NCBI GenBank assembly: GCA_934667475.1
Contig: CAKUMB010000008.1
Coordinates: 27,494-91,493, forward strand
Reading direction: 5' to 3'
DNA from: an uncultured Muribaculaceae bacterium
Lineage (GTDB): Bacteria; Bacteroidota; Bacteroidia; Bacteroidales; Muribaculaceae
Length of the DNA: 64,000 bases
This document shows positions 25,591 to 34,389 of the stretch, in pieces. Both the position numbers and the translations under genes were made by a program. The notes under the pieces were generated by a model. The model had not been told where the DNA came from, did not search any database, and saw nothing but the letters and a program-made list of their open reading frames with translations. Each line of letters begins with the position of its first letter. The stretch's first letter is position 1.

Positions 25591-27714
25591 TTACTCCACA
25601 AGGCCGTGGTTGCGCAGCAGGGGTGTGGCGTCGGGGTCGGTGCCGGTGAAGGCCTTGAACTGCGTCATGGCGTCCTCGGTGTCGCCAGCCTCAAGGAAAA
25701 TCTTGCGGTAGCGTGCGGCTGCCTCGGGATTCATGGGGCCCATCTTCTTGAACACCTCCCAGGCGTCGGCCTCAAGCACCTGCGACCACAGGTAGGTGTA
25801 GTAGCCGCAGCTATACTGGTCGTTGTCGAAAATGTGCTTGAAGTAGGGACTGCGGTAGCGGAACTGCACCTCGTCGGGCATGCCAATGCGGCGAGCCACC
25901 GAGCGCTCGAAACCGCGCACGTCGATGTCTTTGCACCAGTTGAGTTTATGCCACTCGATGTCGAGCAGGGCTGCGCCCACAAGCTCGGTCATCATGAAGC
26001 CCTGATTGAATTTAGAAGTCTCAATCACCTTGTCGACCAGACTCTGCGGAATCACCTCGCCCGTCTTGTAGTGGCGGGCGTAGTTTTTCAGCACATCGGG
26101 CAGCAGAGCCCAGTGCTCGTTGATTTGCGAGTGCATCTCCACGATGTCGCGGTCAACATTGGTGCCGGCAAGGCCGCGGAACGGAGCCTGGGTGAGCATG
26201 CCCTGCAAGGCGTGGCCAAACTCGTGGAAGGCGGTCTGCACCTCGTCGATGGTGAGCAGCGACGGCATGCTCTTGGTGGCGGGGGTGAAGCTGGCCACAT
26301 TGTACACTATGGGGCGCTCGCTCTTGCCCTCGTAGTTATACTCCGAGTTGAGCTCGCTCATCCATGCGCCCTGGGCCTTGGTGGCACGGGGGAAGTAGTC
26401 GGTCATGAACACAGCCAGGTGCTTGCCGTTGGCATCCTTCACGTCATACACAGTGACCTCGGGATTGTATTTCGGAGCCTTCTTCAACTCGGTGAACGTG
26501 AGGCCGTAGAGCTTGTTGGCACAGTAGAACACACCGTTCTTAATCACGCTGTTCAGTTCAAAGTAGGGGCGCACCTCGTCTTCGCTGAAGTTGAATTTCT
26601 CCTTCTTCACCTTCTCGGCATAGTAGTAATAGTCCCAGGGGGCAATCTTGAAGCTGCCGCCGTGAGCGTCGGCATAGGCCTGCATGTCGGCCACCTCTTC
26701 CTTCACCTTGGCCACTGCGGGGTTGAAGATTTGGTAGAGCAGCTTCTCGGCGTTGCCCACCGTCTTGGCCATCACGGGATCGAGGGCGTAGTCGGCAAAC
26801 GTCTCAAAGCCCAGCAGGCGCGCCTTTTGCTGGCGCAGCTGAATGATTTCGTTGATGTTTTTGCTGTTGTCCCACTCATTGCCGCGGCTGGCAGTGTTGG
26901 TGTAGGTTTCATACATCTGCTGGCGCAGTGCGCGGTCGTCGGCGCTGGTGAGCACTGCCAGGCGCGTGGCGCCGCTGGCGGTGAATGCCCACTTGCCCTG
27001 CTCGCCGCGCTTGGCTGCAAGGGCGGCAGCGTCGTCGATGGTCTGCTGCGAGAGGCCGCTTAGGCGGGCCTTGTCGTCAACCAGAATCACATTGTTGGCA
27101 ATCTCGTGCATCACATTGTTGGTGAACGAAAGTTCAAGGGCGGCCTGGCGCTTGTTGATGTCCTTGAGGGTGTCCTTCTGAGCCTCGGTGAGCAGAGCGC
27201 CATTGCGCACAAAGCGCTTGTAATACTTGTCGGTGAGGCGCTTTTGCACCTCGGTGAGTCCGAGCTTCTGCGCATTGTCGTGCACGGCCTTGATGCGCTG
27301 AAACAGGCCCTCGTTCATGTAAATCTCATCGTTGTGAGCGGTGAGCATGGGGGCTATCTGTTCCGACAGCTTCTGCATTTCGGGCGTGTTGTCGCTCTCG
27401 CACAAGGCATAGTAGACATATGCCACCTTGTTGAACAGTTCGCCGCTGTTGTCGAGAGCCAGCACGGTGTTGTCGAAGTCGGTGCGCGAGCGCTGCACCA
27501 CTATGGCGCGGATTTCCTCGTTGTGCTGCTCGATGCCTGCCTTGAGTGCGGGCAGATAGTCGGCGATGGTGATTTTGTTGAATGGCGGAATGCCATACTG
27601 CGTGGCATATGGCGCCATGAACGGATTTTGATGCTTCACGTTCTTCTTGTTAGCGCCGCTTGCCACCAAGGCGAGGCAGCATGCGGCTGCGGTTGATAAA
27701 AATAACTTTCTCAT
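25591..27714 (-). CDS. M3 family metallopeptidase (peptidyl-dipeptidase Dcp type), exported
   Basis: Zinc oligopeptidase of 707 residues with an N-terminal signal (MRKLFLSTAAACCLALVASG). The zinc motif HEFGH is at residues 497-501 (FHEFGHALQG), with the downstream glutamate expected after it and the C-terminal RYSPYF/ YYTYLWSQVLEADAWEVF region typical of Dcp. It would trim dipeptides from the C-termini of short peptides in the periplasm. It is the last gene of a minus-strand run that starts with two rhomboid proteases, so three of the four encoded proteins act on proteins or peptides. Confidence 0.93.
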   Translation of the reverse strand: MRKLFLSTAAACCLALVASGANKKNVKHQNPFMAPYATQYGIPPFNKITIADYLPALKAGIEQHNEEIRAIVVQRSRTDFDNTVLALDNSGELFNKVAYVYYALCESDNTPEMQKLSEQIAPMLTAHNDEIYMNEGLFQRIKAVHDNAQKLGLTEVQKRLTDKYYKRFVRNGALLTEAQKDTLKDINKRQAALELSFTNNVMHEIANNVILVDDKARLSGLSQQTIDDAAALAAKRGEQGKWAFTASGATRLAVLTSADDRALRQQMYETYTNTASRGNEWDNSKNINEIIQLRQQKARLLGFETFADYALDPVMAKTVGNAEKLLYQIFNPAVAKVKEEVADMQAYADAHGGSFKIAPWDYYYYAEKVKKEKFNFSEDEVRPYFELNSVIKNGVFYCANKLYGLTFTELKKAPKYNPEVTVYDVKDANGKHLAVFMTDYFPRATKAQGAWMSELNSEYNYEGKSERPIVYNVASFTPATKSMPSLLTIDEVQTAFHEFGHALQGMLTQAPFRGLAGTNVDRDIVEMHSQINEHWALLPDVLKNYARHYKTGEVIPQSLVDKVIETSKFNQGFMMTELVGAALLDIEWHKLNWCKDIDVRGFERSVARRIGMPDEVQFRYRSPYFKHIFDNDQYSCGYYTYLWSQVLEADAWEVFKKMGPMNPEAAARYRKIFLEAGDTEDAMTQFKAFTGTDPDATPLLRNHGLVE

Positions 27715-27764
27715 ATATAAAACACTTTATCTGTGAGTATTGTATTGTCGTTGGCTGCTGAGAT

Positions 27765-28910
27765 TCACCGGCCGGGCGGCGCCGTCCACTCAAATTCGGC
27801 CACCACGGGATAGTGGTCGCTGTCGCCCGCGCGGTCGCGCTTTGCGCTCACCGCCTTCAGGCTGCCGCGATACAGCACCTGGTCGATGTGGAAGTAGAGG
27901 CGGTTGGCGTGAAAAGTGTAGGTGGGCCCAAGCGCGCAGTCGGCCCAGGCGTCGGCCATGTCGCCGCCGCGGATGGTGCGGTAGGCATACGAGCCTGGGG
28001 TGTCGTTGAAGTCGCCGGCCAGAACCACGTTGTCGGGACTGGCGTCGAGCACGCGGCGCAAATTCCACGCGGTGGCGGCCCGGCGGCGGAAGGCGAAGCT
28101 CAGCTTATCGATGAGCGAATGCTTCACGGCGCGCATCTCGCTGCGCGAGCCCATGCCCTCGTCGAGGCGCGTGAGCCGCATATAAAGTTTTTTGTCATCG
28201 CTGGTTAGCCCTATCGACTGCAGGTGCACGTTCACCAGCCTCAGTTGCTGCCCGTGCGGCATCTGCACATCGTAGACCTTGGCATAGAAACAGTAGAGTG
28301 TGGACTGCTCGTCGGGCTCAATCACACCGCGGCCTATGGCGGTGTTGTCGACCACCTTGAATGGGTATTTCGACAGCAGCACCTGGTCGTGATAGCCGCG
28401 CGAGCGGTAGGGATAGCGGCGCAGCAGCTCGGGCTTCATCATCCTTATCGACGGCAGGTCGAGGAAGTTGCTGTCGACCACGGCGGCCTCTTGCAGCAGC
28501 ACGAGGTCGGCGTCCTGACTAAGAATGTAGTCCATGCTGGTGTTGCGCTCCTTTTGCGTGCCGTCGTAGGTGCCGTGGTTCATCACATTGAAGGTGAGCA
28601 GCTTGAAGCGGCGGGTGGAGTCGGCGTCGCTGCGCGAAGCCAGATTGACGGGGGCAGTGACGCGCACCATGGGCCACGACACCACCACGGCCACCACCAT
28701 CACAGCCACCCTGCCCCACCGGCGCAGCAGCGTCCATGCGGCAAGGGCCACCAGCACTGCGGCCAGCACCAGCGGAAAGGCAAGCGTGGCCAGCGACCAC
28801 ACGGCCGAGTGGCGGCGCGGGTCGAGGCAGCCGCCATAGGCACCCACCACCAGGGCGACGGCAAGCGCCAGGGTGAGCACCCATGCGGCTGCCTGCCAAA
28901 GGGCCATCAT
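27765..28910 (-). CDS. Membrane-anchored endonuclease/exonuclease/phosphatase family protein
   Basis: The N-terminal ~110 residues hold three membrane segments (WVLTLALAVALVVGAYGG, LATLAFPLVLAAVLVALAAW, VAVMVVAVVVSWPMV). The EEP domain follows: KLLTFNVMNHGT, LVLLQEAAV, LVNVHLQS, VVLAGDFNDTPGSYAYRTI and DSDHYPVVAEFEW, the last holding the catalytic Asp/His. All key positions look intact. The target could be nucleic acid, phosphoinositide-like lipid or another phosphodiester. I chose ATG 28910; a TTG at 28958 would add 16 residues. It is 26 to 75 bases after the second rhomboid gene, depending on start. Confidence 0.85.
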   Translation of the reverse strand: MMALWQAAAWVLTLALAVALVVGAYGGCLDPRRHSAVWSLATLAFPLVLAAVLVALAAWTLLRRWGRVAVMVVAVVVSWPMVRVTAPVNLASRSDADSTRRFKLLTFNVMNHGTYDGTQKERNTSMDYILSQDADLVLLQEAAVVDSNFLDLPSIRMMKPELLRRYPYRSRGYHDQVLLSKYPFKVVDNTAIGRGVIEPDEQSTLYCFYAKVYDVQMPHGQQLRLVNVHLQSIGLTSDDKKLYMRLTRLDEGMGSRSEMRAVKHSLIDKLSFAFRRRAATAWNLRRVLDASPDNVVLAGDFNDTPGSYAYRTIRGGDMADAWADCALGPTYTFHANRLYFHIDQVLYRGSLKAVSAKRDRAGDSDHYPVVAEFEWTAPPGR

Positions 28911-28984
28911 GCCATTAATGGCCTTGCGGCCGCTGCTTCTATTGCTTTTGCTGCTCAAAATTCGTTATAGTGTTGCTGTTTAGT

Positions 28985-29890
28985 TCAGTTGCGTTTCGAC
29001 GATGCCCGAAACAGTGTGTCGCGCTCGGCATCGGTGAGCGCGCTGTAGCCCGAGCGCTTGATTTTGTCGAGCACGGCATCAATCTCGGCCTCGGTGGGGC
29101 CCTGAGTGGACTGCGGCTGGGCGTCCCGGTGGCCCGGCTTGCGGTAGCTGCGCCCGCCCACCGGGGCGCCCACACCCTTGCGGGGCCTCTTGCGGGGCTT
29201 GAGCAGGGTGCACACGGCATCGATGGCGGCATTGAGCCAGGCCGTGATGTCGTGCCCGCTGCGCATGGCCAGGCCATAGGCCAGGCCCACTGCCACGCCG
29301 CCCATGTGGGCTATGTGGCCGCCAACGTTGCCGGCATCGACGCTAAGAAGGTCGATGAGCAGCGTGGCCACAGCCACCCACTTGAGCGGGACATCGCCCA
29401 CGAGAAACAGGCGCACCGCGCGGTTGGGCGCGGCCACAGCCACAGCCACTACAATGGCAAGCACGGCCGCCGAGGCGCCAATGAGCGAGCCCTGCTGCAG
29501 GCGCATGGCGGGCAGCAGGGTGCCGGCGGCCACATAGAGCAGCGCGCCGCCAAGGCCTCCCAGCACATACAGCCCCGTGAGCTGCTTGGGGGTGAAATAG
29601 TCGAGAAACATCTGCCCCAGCCAGTAGAGCCACAGCATGTTGAACAGCAGGTGCAGCATACCGTAGTGCGACACCATGTAGGCAATCAGCGTCCACGGGC
29701 GGTGCAGCGCCGCCGCAGCCTGCGAGGGCACCTCCACCAGAGCCAGCACGGCCTGCGAGTTGAAGCCAAGCAGCGCTGCGGCAATCACCGCCAGGCGCAG
29801 CAGCACAAACACCGCCACGTTGGCATATATTATCTTGATGAGCATCGAGCCCGAGCGGAAGCGGGCCAGCAATCCGTCAGTAAATGCCAT
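28985..29890 (-). CDS. Rhomboid-family intramembrane serine protease, second copy
   Basis: A 301-residue polytopic protein. Catalytic elements are HLLFN (His80, Asn84), GAS with nucleophile Ser140, and the last-helix HMGG with His195. About six membrane segments are followed by a long cytoplasmic tail from about residue 220: an Arg/Lys-rich linker (LKPRKRPRKG) and a small helical module (EAEIDAVLDKIKRSGYSALT). The start overlaps the stop of the first rhomboid gene by 14 bases. The tail is the main difference from the first copy and could recruit a partner. Confidence 0.88.
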   Translation of the reverse strand: MAFTDGLLARFRSGSMLIKIIYANVAVFVLLRLAVIAAALLGFNSQAVLALVEVPSQAAAALHRPWTLIAYMVSHYGMLHLLFNMLWLYWLGQMFLDYFTPKQLTGLYVLGGLGGALLYVAAGTLLPAMRLQQGSLIGASAAVLAIVVAVAVAAPNRAVRLFLVGDVPLKWVAVATLLIDLLSVDAGNVGGHIAHMGGVAVGLAYGLAMRSGHDITAWLNAAIDAVCTLLKPRKRPRKGVGAPVGGRSYRKPGHRDAQPQSTQGPTEAEIDAVLDKIKRSGYSALTDAERDTLFRASSKRN

Positions 29891-30653
29891 TGCCGCCTCC
29901 TATCGTGCCACGGCGCTTCCACACCATTATTGTGATGAAACCAAACAGCATTCCGCCCAAGTGGGCGAAATGGGCCACGCCGGCCACAGCCCCGGTCACG
30001 CCGAAGGCCAGCTCCACAAGACCGTAGCCCAGCACCATCCACTTGGCCTTGATGGGGAACGGGAATGGGATGATGTACATGGGCAGATTGGGGAACAGCA
30101 TGCCGAAGGCCAGCAGAATGCCAAACACGGCGCCCGAGGCACCGACAGTGACCATAGAGTTGAAGAAACCGTTGAGCTGGCCGTTTTGCCGCAATGCGGG
30201 CAGCCAGTCGTCTACGTTAATCCACTGCATGCCTTGCCACGAGAGCACTTCGGCCAGCATGTCGCGCCACGATAGCTGCCACCACAATTCCTGCACCAGT
30301 CCGGCGCCCACGCCACACAGCAGGTAGTAGAACAGGTAGCGCTTGGCCCCAAGCACACGCTCAAGCATCGAGCCAAACATCCACAGCGAAAACATGTTGA
30401 AAAACAAATGGGTGATGCCGCCCTGCAGGGTTGAGCTGTCGTGCAGAAACATGTAGCTCACCACCTGCACGGGATTGAAGTCAGAGCCTTGCCAGAAGTG
30501 CAGCCCCAAGTAGCGTGGAATGTCGACTATGCCCAGGCCCACGCCGCCGCTGCCCAGCAGCATAGTGGCGAGCCACATGAGCACGTTGATGCACAGCAGG
30601 TTTTTGGTGACCGGTGGCATATTGCTTAGAAAAGAACCGCGGTTAGATGTCAT
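29877..30653 (-). CDS. Rhomboid-family intramembrane serine protease, first copy
   Basis: A 258-residue rhomboid. The HxxxN motif THLFFN has His82 and Asn86; the nucleophile is Ser173 in GASGAVFG; and the catalytic His231 sits in HFAHLGG. The region between about 120 and 165 carries a large insertion rich in tryptophan (QELWWQLSWRD, GMQWINVDDW), which is not seen in the second copy. It is the first gene of the rhomboid-rhomboid-EEP-M3 run. A weak -7 box lies at 30741. Natural substrates are unknown. Confidence 0.9.
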   Translation of the reverse strand: MTSNRGSFLSNMPPVTKNLLCINVLMWLATMLLGSGGVGLGIVDIPRYLGLHFWQGSDFNPVQVVSYMFLHDSSTLQGGITHLFFNMFSLWMFGSMLERVLGAKRYLFYYLLCGVGAGLVQELWWQLSWRDMLAEVLSWQGMQWINVDDWLPALRQNGQLNGFFNSMVTVGASGAVFGILLAFGMLFPNLPMYIIPFPFPIKAKWMVLGYGLVELAFGVTGAVAGVAHFAHLGGMLFGFITIMVWKRRGTIGGGNGIY

Positions 30654-30740
30654 AACTCTGAATTGATGTTTTTTTTGAGAAGTCTTTTGTTTCGTAGCTT
30701 ATTTTATTTTCAGCTGGCCCGCACGGCGGCAGCCTTGGTG

Positions 30741-30748
30741 CAAAAGTA
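30741..30748 (-). promoter_or_regulatory. Possible -7 box of the rhomboid operon
   Basis: Reads TACTTTTG on the minus strand, 88 bases upstream of the first rhomboid ATG. No convincing -33 element was found. Confidence 0.35.
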
Positions 30749-30830
30749 GTGAAAAAAGGGGGCATAACGCCACTTGGCAGCGGGTATTGCGGCAAAATGC
30801 GGCAAAAATTGATTTTTTTTAGGAATATTC

Positions 30831-30861
30831 TTTGCCAAAAAAAATCAAAACTATATATTTG
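30831..30861 (+). promoter_or_regulatory. Promoter of the HU gene
   Basis: TTTG (30831-30834), 19 bases, then TATATTTG (30854-30861): an exact match to the Bacteroidales consensus. Transcription would start near 30867, giving a leader of about 45 bases. Confidence 0.8.
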
Positions 30862-30913
30862 CGATATTTAACGCCTAAGAAACTTTTATTATTCAATTAA
30901 AAAGCAAATCATT

Positions 30914-31189
30914 ATGAACAAGACAGAATTAGTCAACGCTATTGCCAGCGAAGCTAAGCTGACAAAAGCAGAAGCAAAAGCTGCCCTCGAGGCTACTATC
31001 AACGCCATAAGCAATGCTCTGGTTGAGGGCGACAAAGTGGCTCTGGTGGGCTTCGGCACATTCAGCGTGAACGAGCGCCCCGCACGCAATGGCATCAACC
31101 CCCGCACCAAGGAGATAGTGCCAATCGCAGCCAAGAAGGTGGCTAAGTTCAAAGCCGGTGCTGAGCTGGCCGAGAAGGTGAACAAATAA
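30914..31189 (+). CDS. HU family DNA-binding protein
   Basis: Nucleoid-associated dimeric protein of 91 residues, the normal size. It opens MNKTELVNAIASEAKLTKAEAK, and the DNA-clamping arm FGTFSVNERPARNGINPRTKE contains the conserved RxGxNP element. It follows a consensus promoter and ends in an intrinsic terminator, so it is monocistronic and likely highly expressed. Whether it acts as a homodimer or pairs with other HU copies cannot be told. Confidence 0.96.
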   Translation: MNKTELVNAIASEAKLTKAEAKAALEATINAISNALVEGDKVALVGFGTFSVNERPARNGINPRTKEIVPIAAKKVAKFKAGAELAEKVNK

Positions 31190-31246
31190 GAAACGGCACA
31201 CCGCCACAACAGGCATGCGCACCCACAACGGATGACGCACGCCAAT

Positions 31247-31327
31247 GCGCAGCAAAGGCTTCACCTGCCCAATTTCCATCATTAGCTTGAGGAAGTGGCG
31301 GCGAAGCCTTTGCCGCGCTATTTTTTT
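31247..31327 (+). terminator. HU gene terminator
   Basis: Outer stem gcgcagcaaaggcttc (31247-31262) with gaagcctttgccgcgc (31303-31318), which pairs with one mismatch. It is followed by a T-run at 31321-31327. The loop is long (40 bases) and may hold a small inner hairpin. Confidence 0.65.
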
Positions 31328-31339
31328 ATGCCGCCGCAC

Positions 31340-32668
31340 TCACACGGTGGGCAGACTTATGCCATCGAGCTGGCGGTAGAGGTTGAGGGCATACACGTCG
31401 GTCATGGCGCTGATGTGGTCGAGCACCGCCTGCACCTTCTCGAACACGGTGGGGGCGTCCACATCGTATTGCGACGGGAATTTGTTGAGCAGCAGGCGCG
31501 AGTAGTTGCGCTCGGGGTGCAGCACGGCATCGGTGAGCTTGTTGAGCAGCAGGCTGATTATGCGGTTGCCCGCCAAGTCGACGTCGACCACATAGTTGGC
31601 GCAATAGATGCGCGAATAGGCTGTGCGGCTGCAGCGGCTGTAGCCATCGGCCGCCTGCGGGCTGATGTGGCCTATGAGCGAGCCCTCGAAGCGGCCCTCC
31701 ATTATTTCATCCTCGTGGGCCATGAAGGCCTCGGCGCACTCCCTAACCAGCAGTCCCACTATGCACGAGCGCAGGTAGGCCACCTTCTCGTTGGGGTCGG
31801 CCACGCCCTCCATCACGCGGCGCTGGTGCTGGCGTTCGTCGCTGCCGAAAAACGAGGTGAGCAGGTCGATGGTCTCGGCCGTGCCCAGAATCTTAAGTTT
31901 GTGGGCATCCTCGATGTCCATCACCTGATAGCAGATGTCGTCGGCCGCCTCCACCATGTACACCAGCGGGTGGCGGCAGTAGCGCAGCGGCCCGAGCCTG
32001 ATGAGGCCCAGACGCGAAGCTATGCGCTCGAAGGTGTCGCTCTCGGTGGTGAAGAAGCCAAACTTGCCATTGTCGCCGGCCTGCGACGACGAGTAGGGAT
32101 ACTTGACGATGGAGGCCAGCGTGGAGTAGGTCATGGCAAAGCCTCCGGGGCGGCGGCCGCGAAACTGGTGCACGAGTGAGCGGAAACTGTTGGCGTTGCC
32201 CTCAAAGCGCGTCAGGTCGTCCCACTGCTGGGGCGTGAGCAGGCTCCTGAGTTCCAGGCCTGGCCCCTCGCTGAAAAACGCGCAAATGGTGCGCTCGCCC
32301 GAGTGGCCAAACGGCGGGTTGCCAAGGTCGTGGGCCAGGCAGGCGGCAGCCACAATCTCGCCCACGCGCATCAGCTTGCCGCCGCAGTCGCCGTGGCGGG
32401 CCACCAGGCGCTGCACAATCTCGTTGGCCAGCGAGCGTCCCACGCACGACACCTCGAGGCTGTGGGTGAGGCGGTTGTGCACAAATATGCTGCCCGGCAG
32501 CGGAAACACCTGAGTCTTGTTTTGCAGCCGGCGGAAGGGTGACGAAAACACCAGGCGGTCGAAGTCGCGCTCAAACTCGCTGCGCACTCCGCCGCGACGG
32601 CCCCCGCTGTCGTAGTCCTCAAGGCCGAGGCGCGTGTCGCATATCAAAGAGTCCCAATTCATTCTCAT
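31340..32668 (-). CDS. dgt: dGTP triphosphohydrolase
   Basis: Hydrolyses dGTP to deoxyguanosine and tripolyphosphate. The HD-domain protein has 442 residues, the length of the long Dgt type. The N-terminal RRLQNKTQVFPL and the HD metal ligands RLTHSLEV (His69) and AHDLGNPPFGHSGE (His113, Asp114) are intact, and YMVEAADDICYQVMDIEDA supplies the second aspartate pair. It shares a compact divergent control region with the threonine/serine exporter genes. Beyond nucleotide balance, Dgt-type enzymes can restrict phage, but nothing here points to that use. Confidence 0.93.
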   Translation of the reverse strand: MRMNWDSLICDTRLGLEDYDSGGRRGGVRSEFERDFDRLVFSSPFRRLQNKTQVFPLPGSIFVHNRLTHSLEVSCVGRSLANEIVQRLVARHGDCGGKLMRVGEIVAAACLAHDLGNPPFGHSGERTICAFFSEGPGLELRSLLTPQQWDDLTRFEGNANSFRSLVHQFRGRRPGGFAMTYSTLASIVKYPYSSSQAGDNGKFGFFTTESDTFERIASRLGLIRLGPLRYCRHPLVYMVEAADDICYQVMDIEDAHKLKILGTAETIDLLTSFFGSDERQHQRRVMEGVADPNEKVAYLRSCIVGLLVRECAEAFMAHEDEIMEGRFEGSLIGHISPQAADGYSRCSRTAYSRIYCANYVVDVDLAGNRIISLLLNKLTDAVLHPERNYSRLLLNKFPSQYDVDAPTVFEKVQAVLDHISAMTDVYALNLYRQLDGISLPTV

Positions 32669-32705
32669 TTCTTAAAAAGCGTTTTAACAGGTCGGGAAAA
32701 AAACG

Positions 32706-32721
32706 TAACTTTGCAAAGATA
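32706..32721. promoter_or_regulatory. Abutting opposed -7 boxes for dgt (minus) and thrE-like genes (plus)
   Basis: The sequence is TAACTTTG (plus, 32706-32713) directly followed by CAAAGATA (32714-32721), which reads TATCTTTG on the minus strand. The two boxes touch and point past each other, so RNA polymerase cannot occupy both at once. -33 elements are weak on both sides. Confidence 0.5.
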
Positions 32722-32777
32722 ATTATAATGAATGTGAATTATATCACAATTGCACTGGTAATTTAGACTGCAATCAA

Positions 32778-33554
32778 ATGGAACACAGCCACGACACGCT
32801 AAAACGCATCTGCCTATTCTTTGGCGACTACGCCACCTATCTGCTGGGGTGCGGAGCCAACTGCACCCGCATAAGCAAAAACGTGAACCGCATGGCCGAG
32901 AAATTCGGCGTGCAAGTGGACATGCTGATGCTGGCCACCCACTGCGTGATCACCGTGTGGGACTCTGAGCACGAGCACTCCTACCACGAGTCGCGCTCGC
33001 AAATGAGGGTGCCGCTTAGCTTCGCCGCCAACACCAACCTGAGCAAACTCAGCTGGGACGTGTATGAGGGCCGGACCGACCTCGACGGCGCCATCGAGCG
33101 GTTTCAGCAAATCACATCGGAGAAGCGCATACCCACATGGGTGGTGATGGTGCTGGTGTCGATAGCCAACGCCTCGTTTTGCCGCCTGTTCGGAGGCGAC
33201 TTCACATCGATGGGCATAGTGGCACTGGCCACATGGGTGGGCTACTACCTGAAGGTGGCCCTGCTCACGGCCGGAGTCGACGCACGCCTCATGTTCATAG
33301 CCTGCTCGTTCATCTCGTCGGTGATAGGCACATCGGGCTACATATTCCACCTGGGCGGCACGCCCGACCTAGCACTTGGCACCAGCGTGCTCTATTTGGT
33401 GCCAGGCGTGCACTACATCAACTCGGTGAGCGACCTGCTCGACGGGCACTACCTGACGGCCTTCAGCCGCTTTATGATGGCGTCGGTGCTCACCGTGTGC
33501 CTCTCGCTGGGGCTCACCTGCGGCATTCTGCTGATGAATTTGAGCATTTTCTAA
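32778..33554 (+). CDS. Threonine/serine exporter, N-terminal-type subunit (ThrE-like)
   Basis: A 258-residue membrane protein of the ThrE family. The cytoplasmic N-terminus (ICLFFGDYATYLLGCGANCTR and NRMAEKFGVQVDMLML) is diagnostic. About five membrane segments follow from residue 120 (WVVMVLVSIANASFCRLFGG, IVALATWVGYYLKVALLTAG, LGTSVLYLVPGVHYINSVSD). In actinobacteria ThrE is one long chain; here the second half is a separate gene 39 bases downstream, a common split form. It exports threonine and serine in the model systems. Confidence 0.88.
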   Translation: MEHSHDTLKRICLFFGDYATYLLGCGANCTRISKNVNRMAEKFGVQVDMLMLATHCVITVWDSEHEHSYHESRSQMRVPLSFAANTNLSKLSWDVYEGRTDLDGAIERFQQITSEKRIPTWVVMVLVSIANASFCRLFGGDFTSMGIVALATWVGYYLKVALLTAGVDARLMFIACSFISSVIGTSGYIFHLGGTPDLALGTSVLYLVPGVHYINSVSDLLDGHYLTAFSRFMMASVLTVCLSLGLTCGILLMNLSIF

Positions 33555-33593
33555 AAAGAAACCACAACCACATTCAAGACTCAACACTCTCAC

Positions 33594-34079
33594 ATGACAC
33601 TGATATTCAACCTGCTTCAAGACGCATTTTTCGCAGCGCTCGCCGCCATAGGCTTTGCGAGCGTGAGCAACCCGCCGCGCAACGCATTCAAATTCTGCGC
33701 CCTGATAGCCGCCGTGGGCCACTCCACGCGCTATCTGCTGATGAACGTGTTTGGCTGGCACATAGTGCTGGGCAGCTTTGTGGCCGCCGTGGTGATAGGC
33801 ATGCTGGCCATACTCATCGCCCCCAGGGTGAAGTGTCCGCCCGAGACATTTGCCTTTCCGTCGCTGCTGCCCATGATTCCGGGCATCTACGCCTACCACA
33901 CCGTGCAGGCCCTGGTGCTGTGCGTGAGCACAAGCGACGAGGCAGTGATTTCGCACTACAGCAGCCTGCTGATGTACAACGGACTGATATGCACCTTTGT
34001 GATAGCCTGCATGGTGGTGGGCGCCGTGGTGCCAATCATCTCGTTCAAGCGCCTCTCATTCACCGCCACCCGCAGCTGA
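33594..34079 (+). CDS. Threonine/serine exporter, C-terminal-type subunit (ThrE_2)
   Basis: A 161-residue membrane protein with about four to five segments (DAFFAALAAIGFASVSN, GWHIVLGSFVAAVVIGMLAIL, GLICTFVIACMVVGAVV) and the loop FPSLLPMIPGIYAYHTVQ typical of the ThrE_2/DUF3815 family. It pairs with the preceding N-type subunit. It ends before a 15-base perfect-stem terminator. Confidence 0.87.
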   Translation: MTLIFNLLQDAFFAALAAIGFASVSNPPRNAFKFCALIAAVGHSTRYLLMNVFGWHIVLGSFVAAVVIGMLAILIAPRVKCPPETFAFPSLLPMIPGIYAYHTVQALVLCVSTSDEAVISHYSSLLMYNGLICTFVIACMVVGAVVPIISFKRLSFTATRS

Positions 34080-34115
34080 GCAGCGGCAGAAGGCATTCAG
34101 GCATCATTGCCAACA

Positions 34116-34156
34116 CATTGACGCGGCACACACACTGTGCCGCGTCAATGCTTTTT
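34116..34156 (+). terminator. Terminator of the exporter operon
   Basis: Perfect 15-base stem cattgacgcggcaca / tgtgccgcgtcaatg with a five-base loop (34131-34135), followed by CTTTTT. A textbook intrinsic terminator. Confidence 0.85.
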
Positions 34157-34264
34157 CGCCCCATTGGCCTATTTGCCACTTTCCGATATTATTCTCTGCG
34201 ACACTGCAATGAAAATTATAGAAAAAAGTGGGGGTAAAAATTGGGTTGGTGCAAGAAAAAACGC

Positions 34265-34272
34265 TAAATTTG
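34265..34272 (+). promoter_or_regulatory. Probable -7 box of the LRR protein gene
   Basis: TAAATTTG with TTGG about 20 bases upstream (34241-34244). It leaves a leader of about 115 bases before ATG 34390, AT-rich near the start codon. Confidence 0.5.
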
Positions 34273-34389
34273 TAGCGTGGTATGCAATGCTGAGCGGCCA
34301 AATGCGGCCACTTGGCGATGCGAGCACAATTATCAAGGCATAGACAAGAATTAAAAACCATTTTTATAATAACATTTTAATAAAAAACT

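Larger units (their letters stand above)
34080..34389. other. Intergenic region between the exporter and the LRR protein
   Basis: Contains the exporter terminator (34116-34156) and a TAAATTTG box (34265-34272) for the LRR gene. The small open frames here lack gene-like features. Confidence 0.5.
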
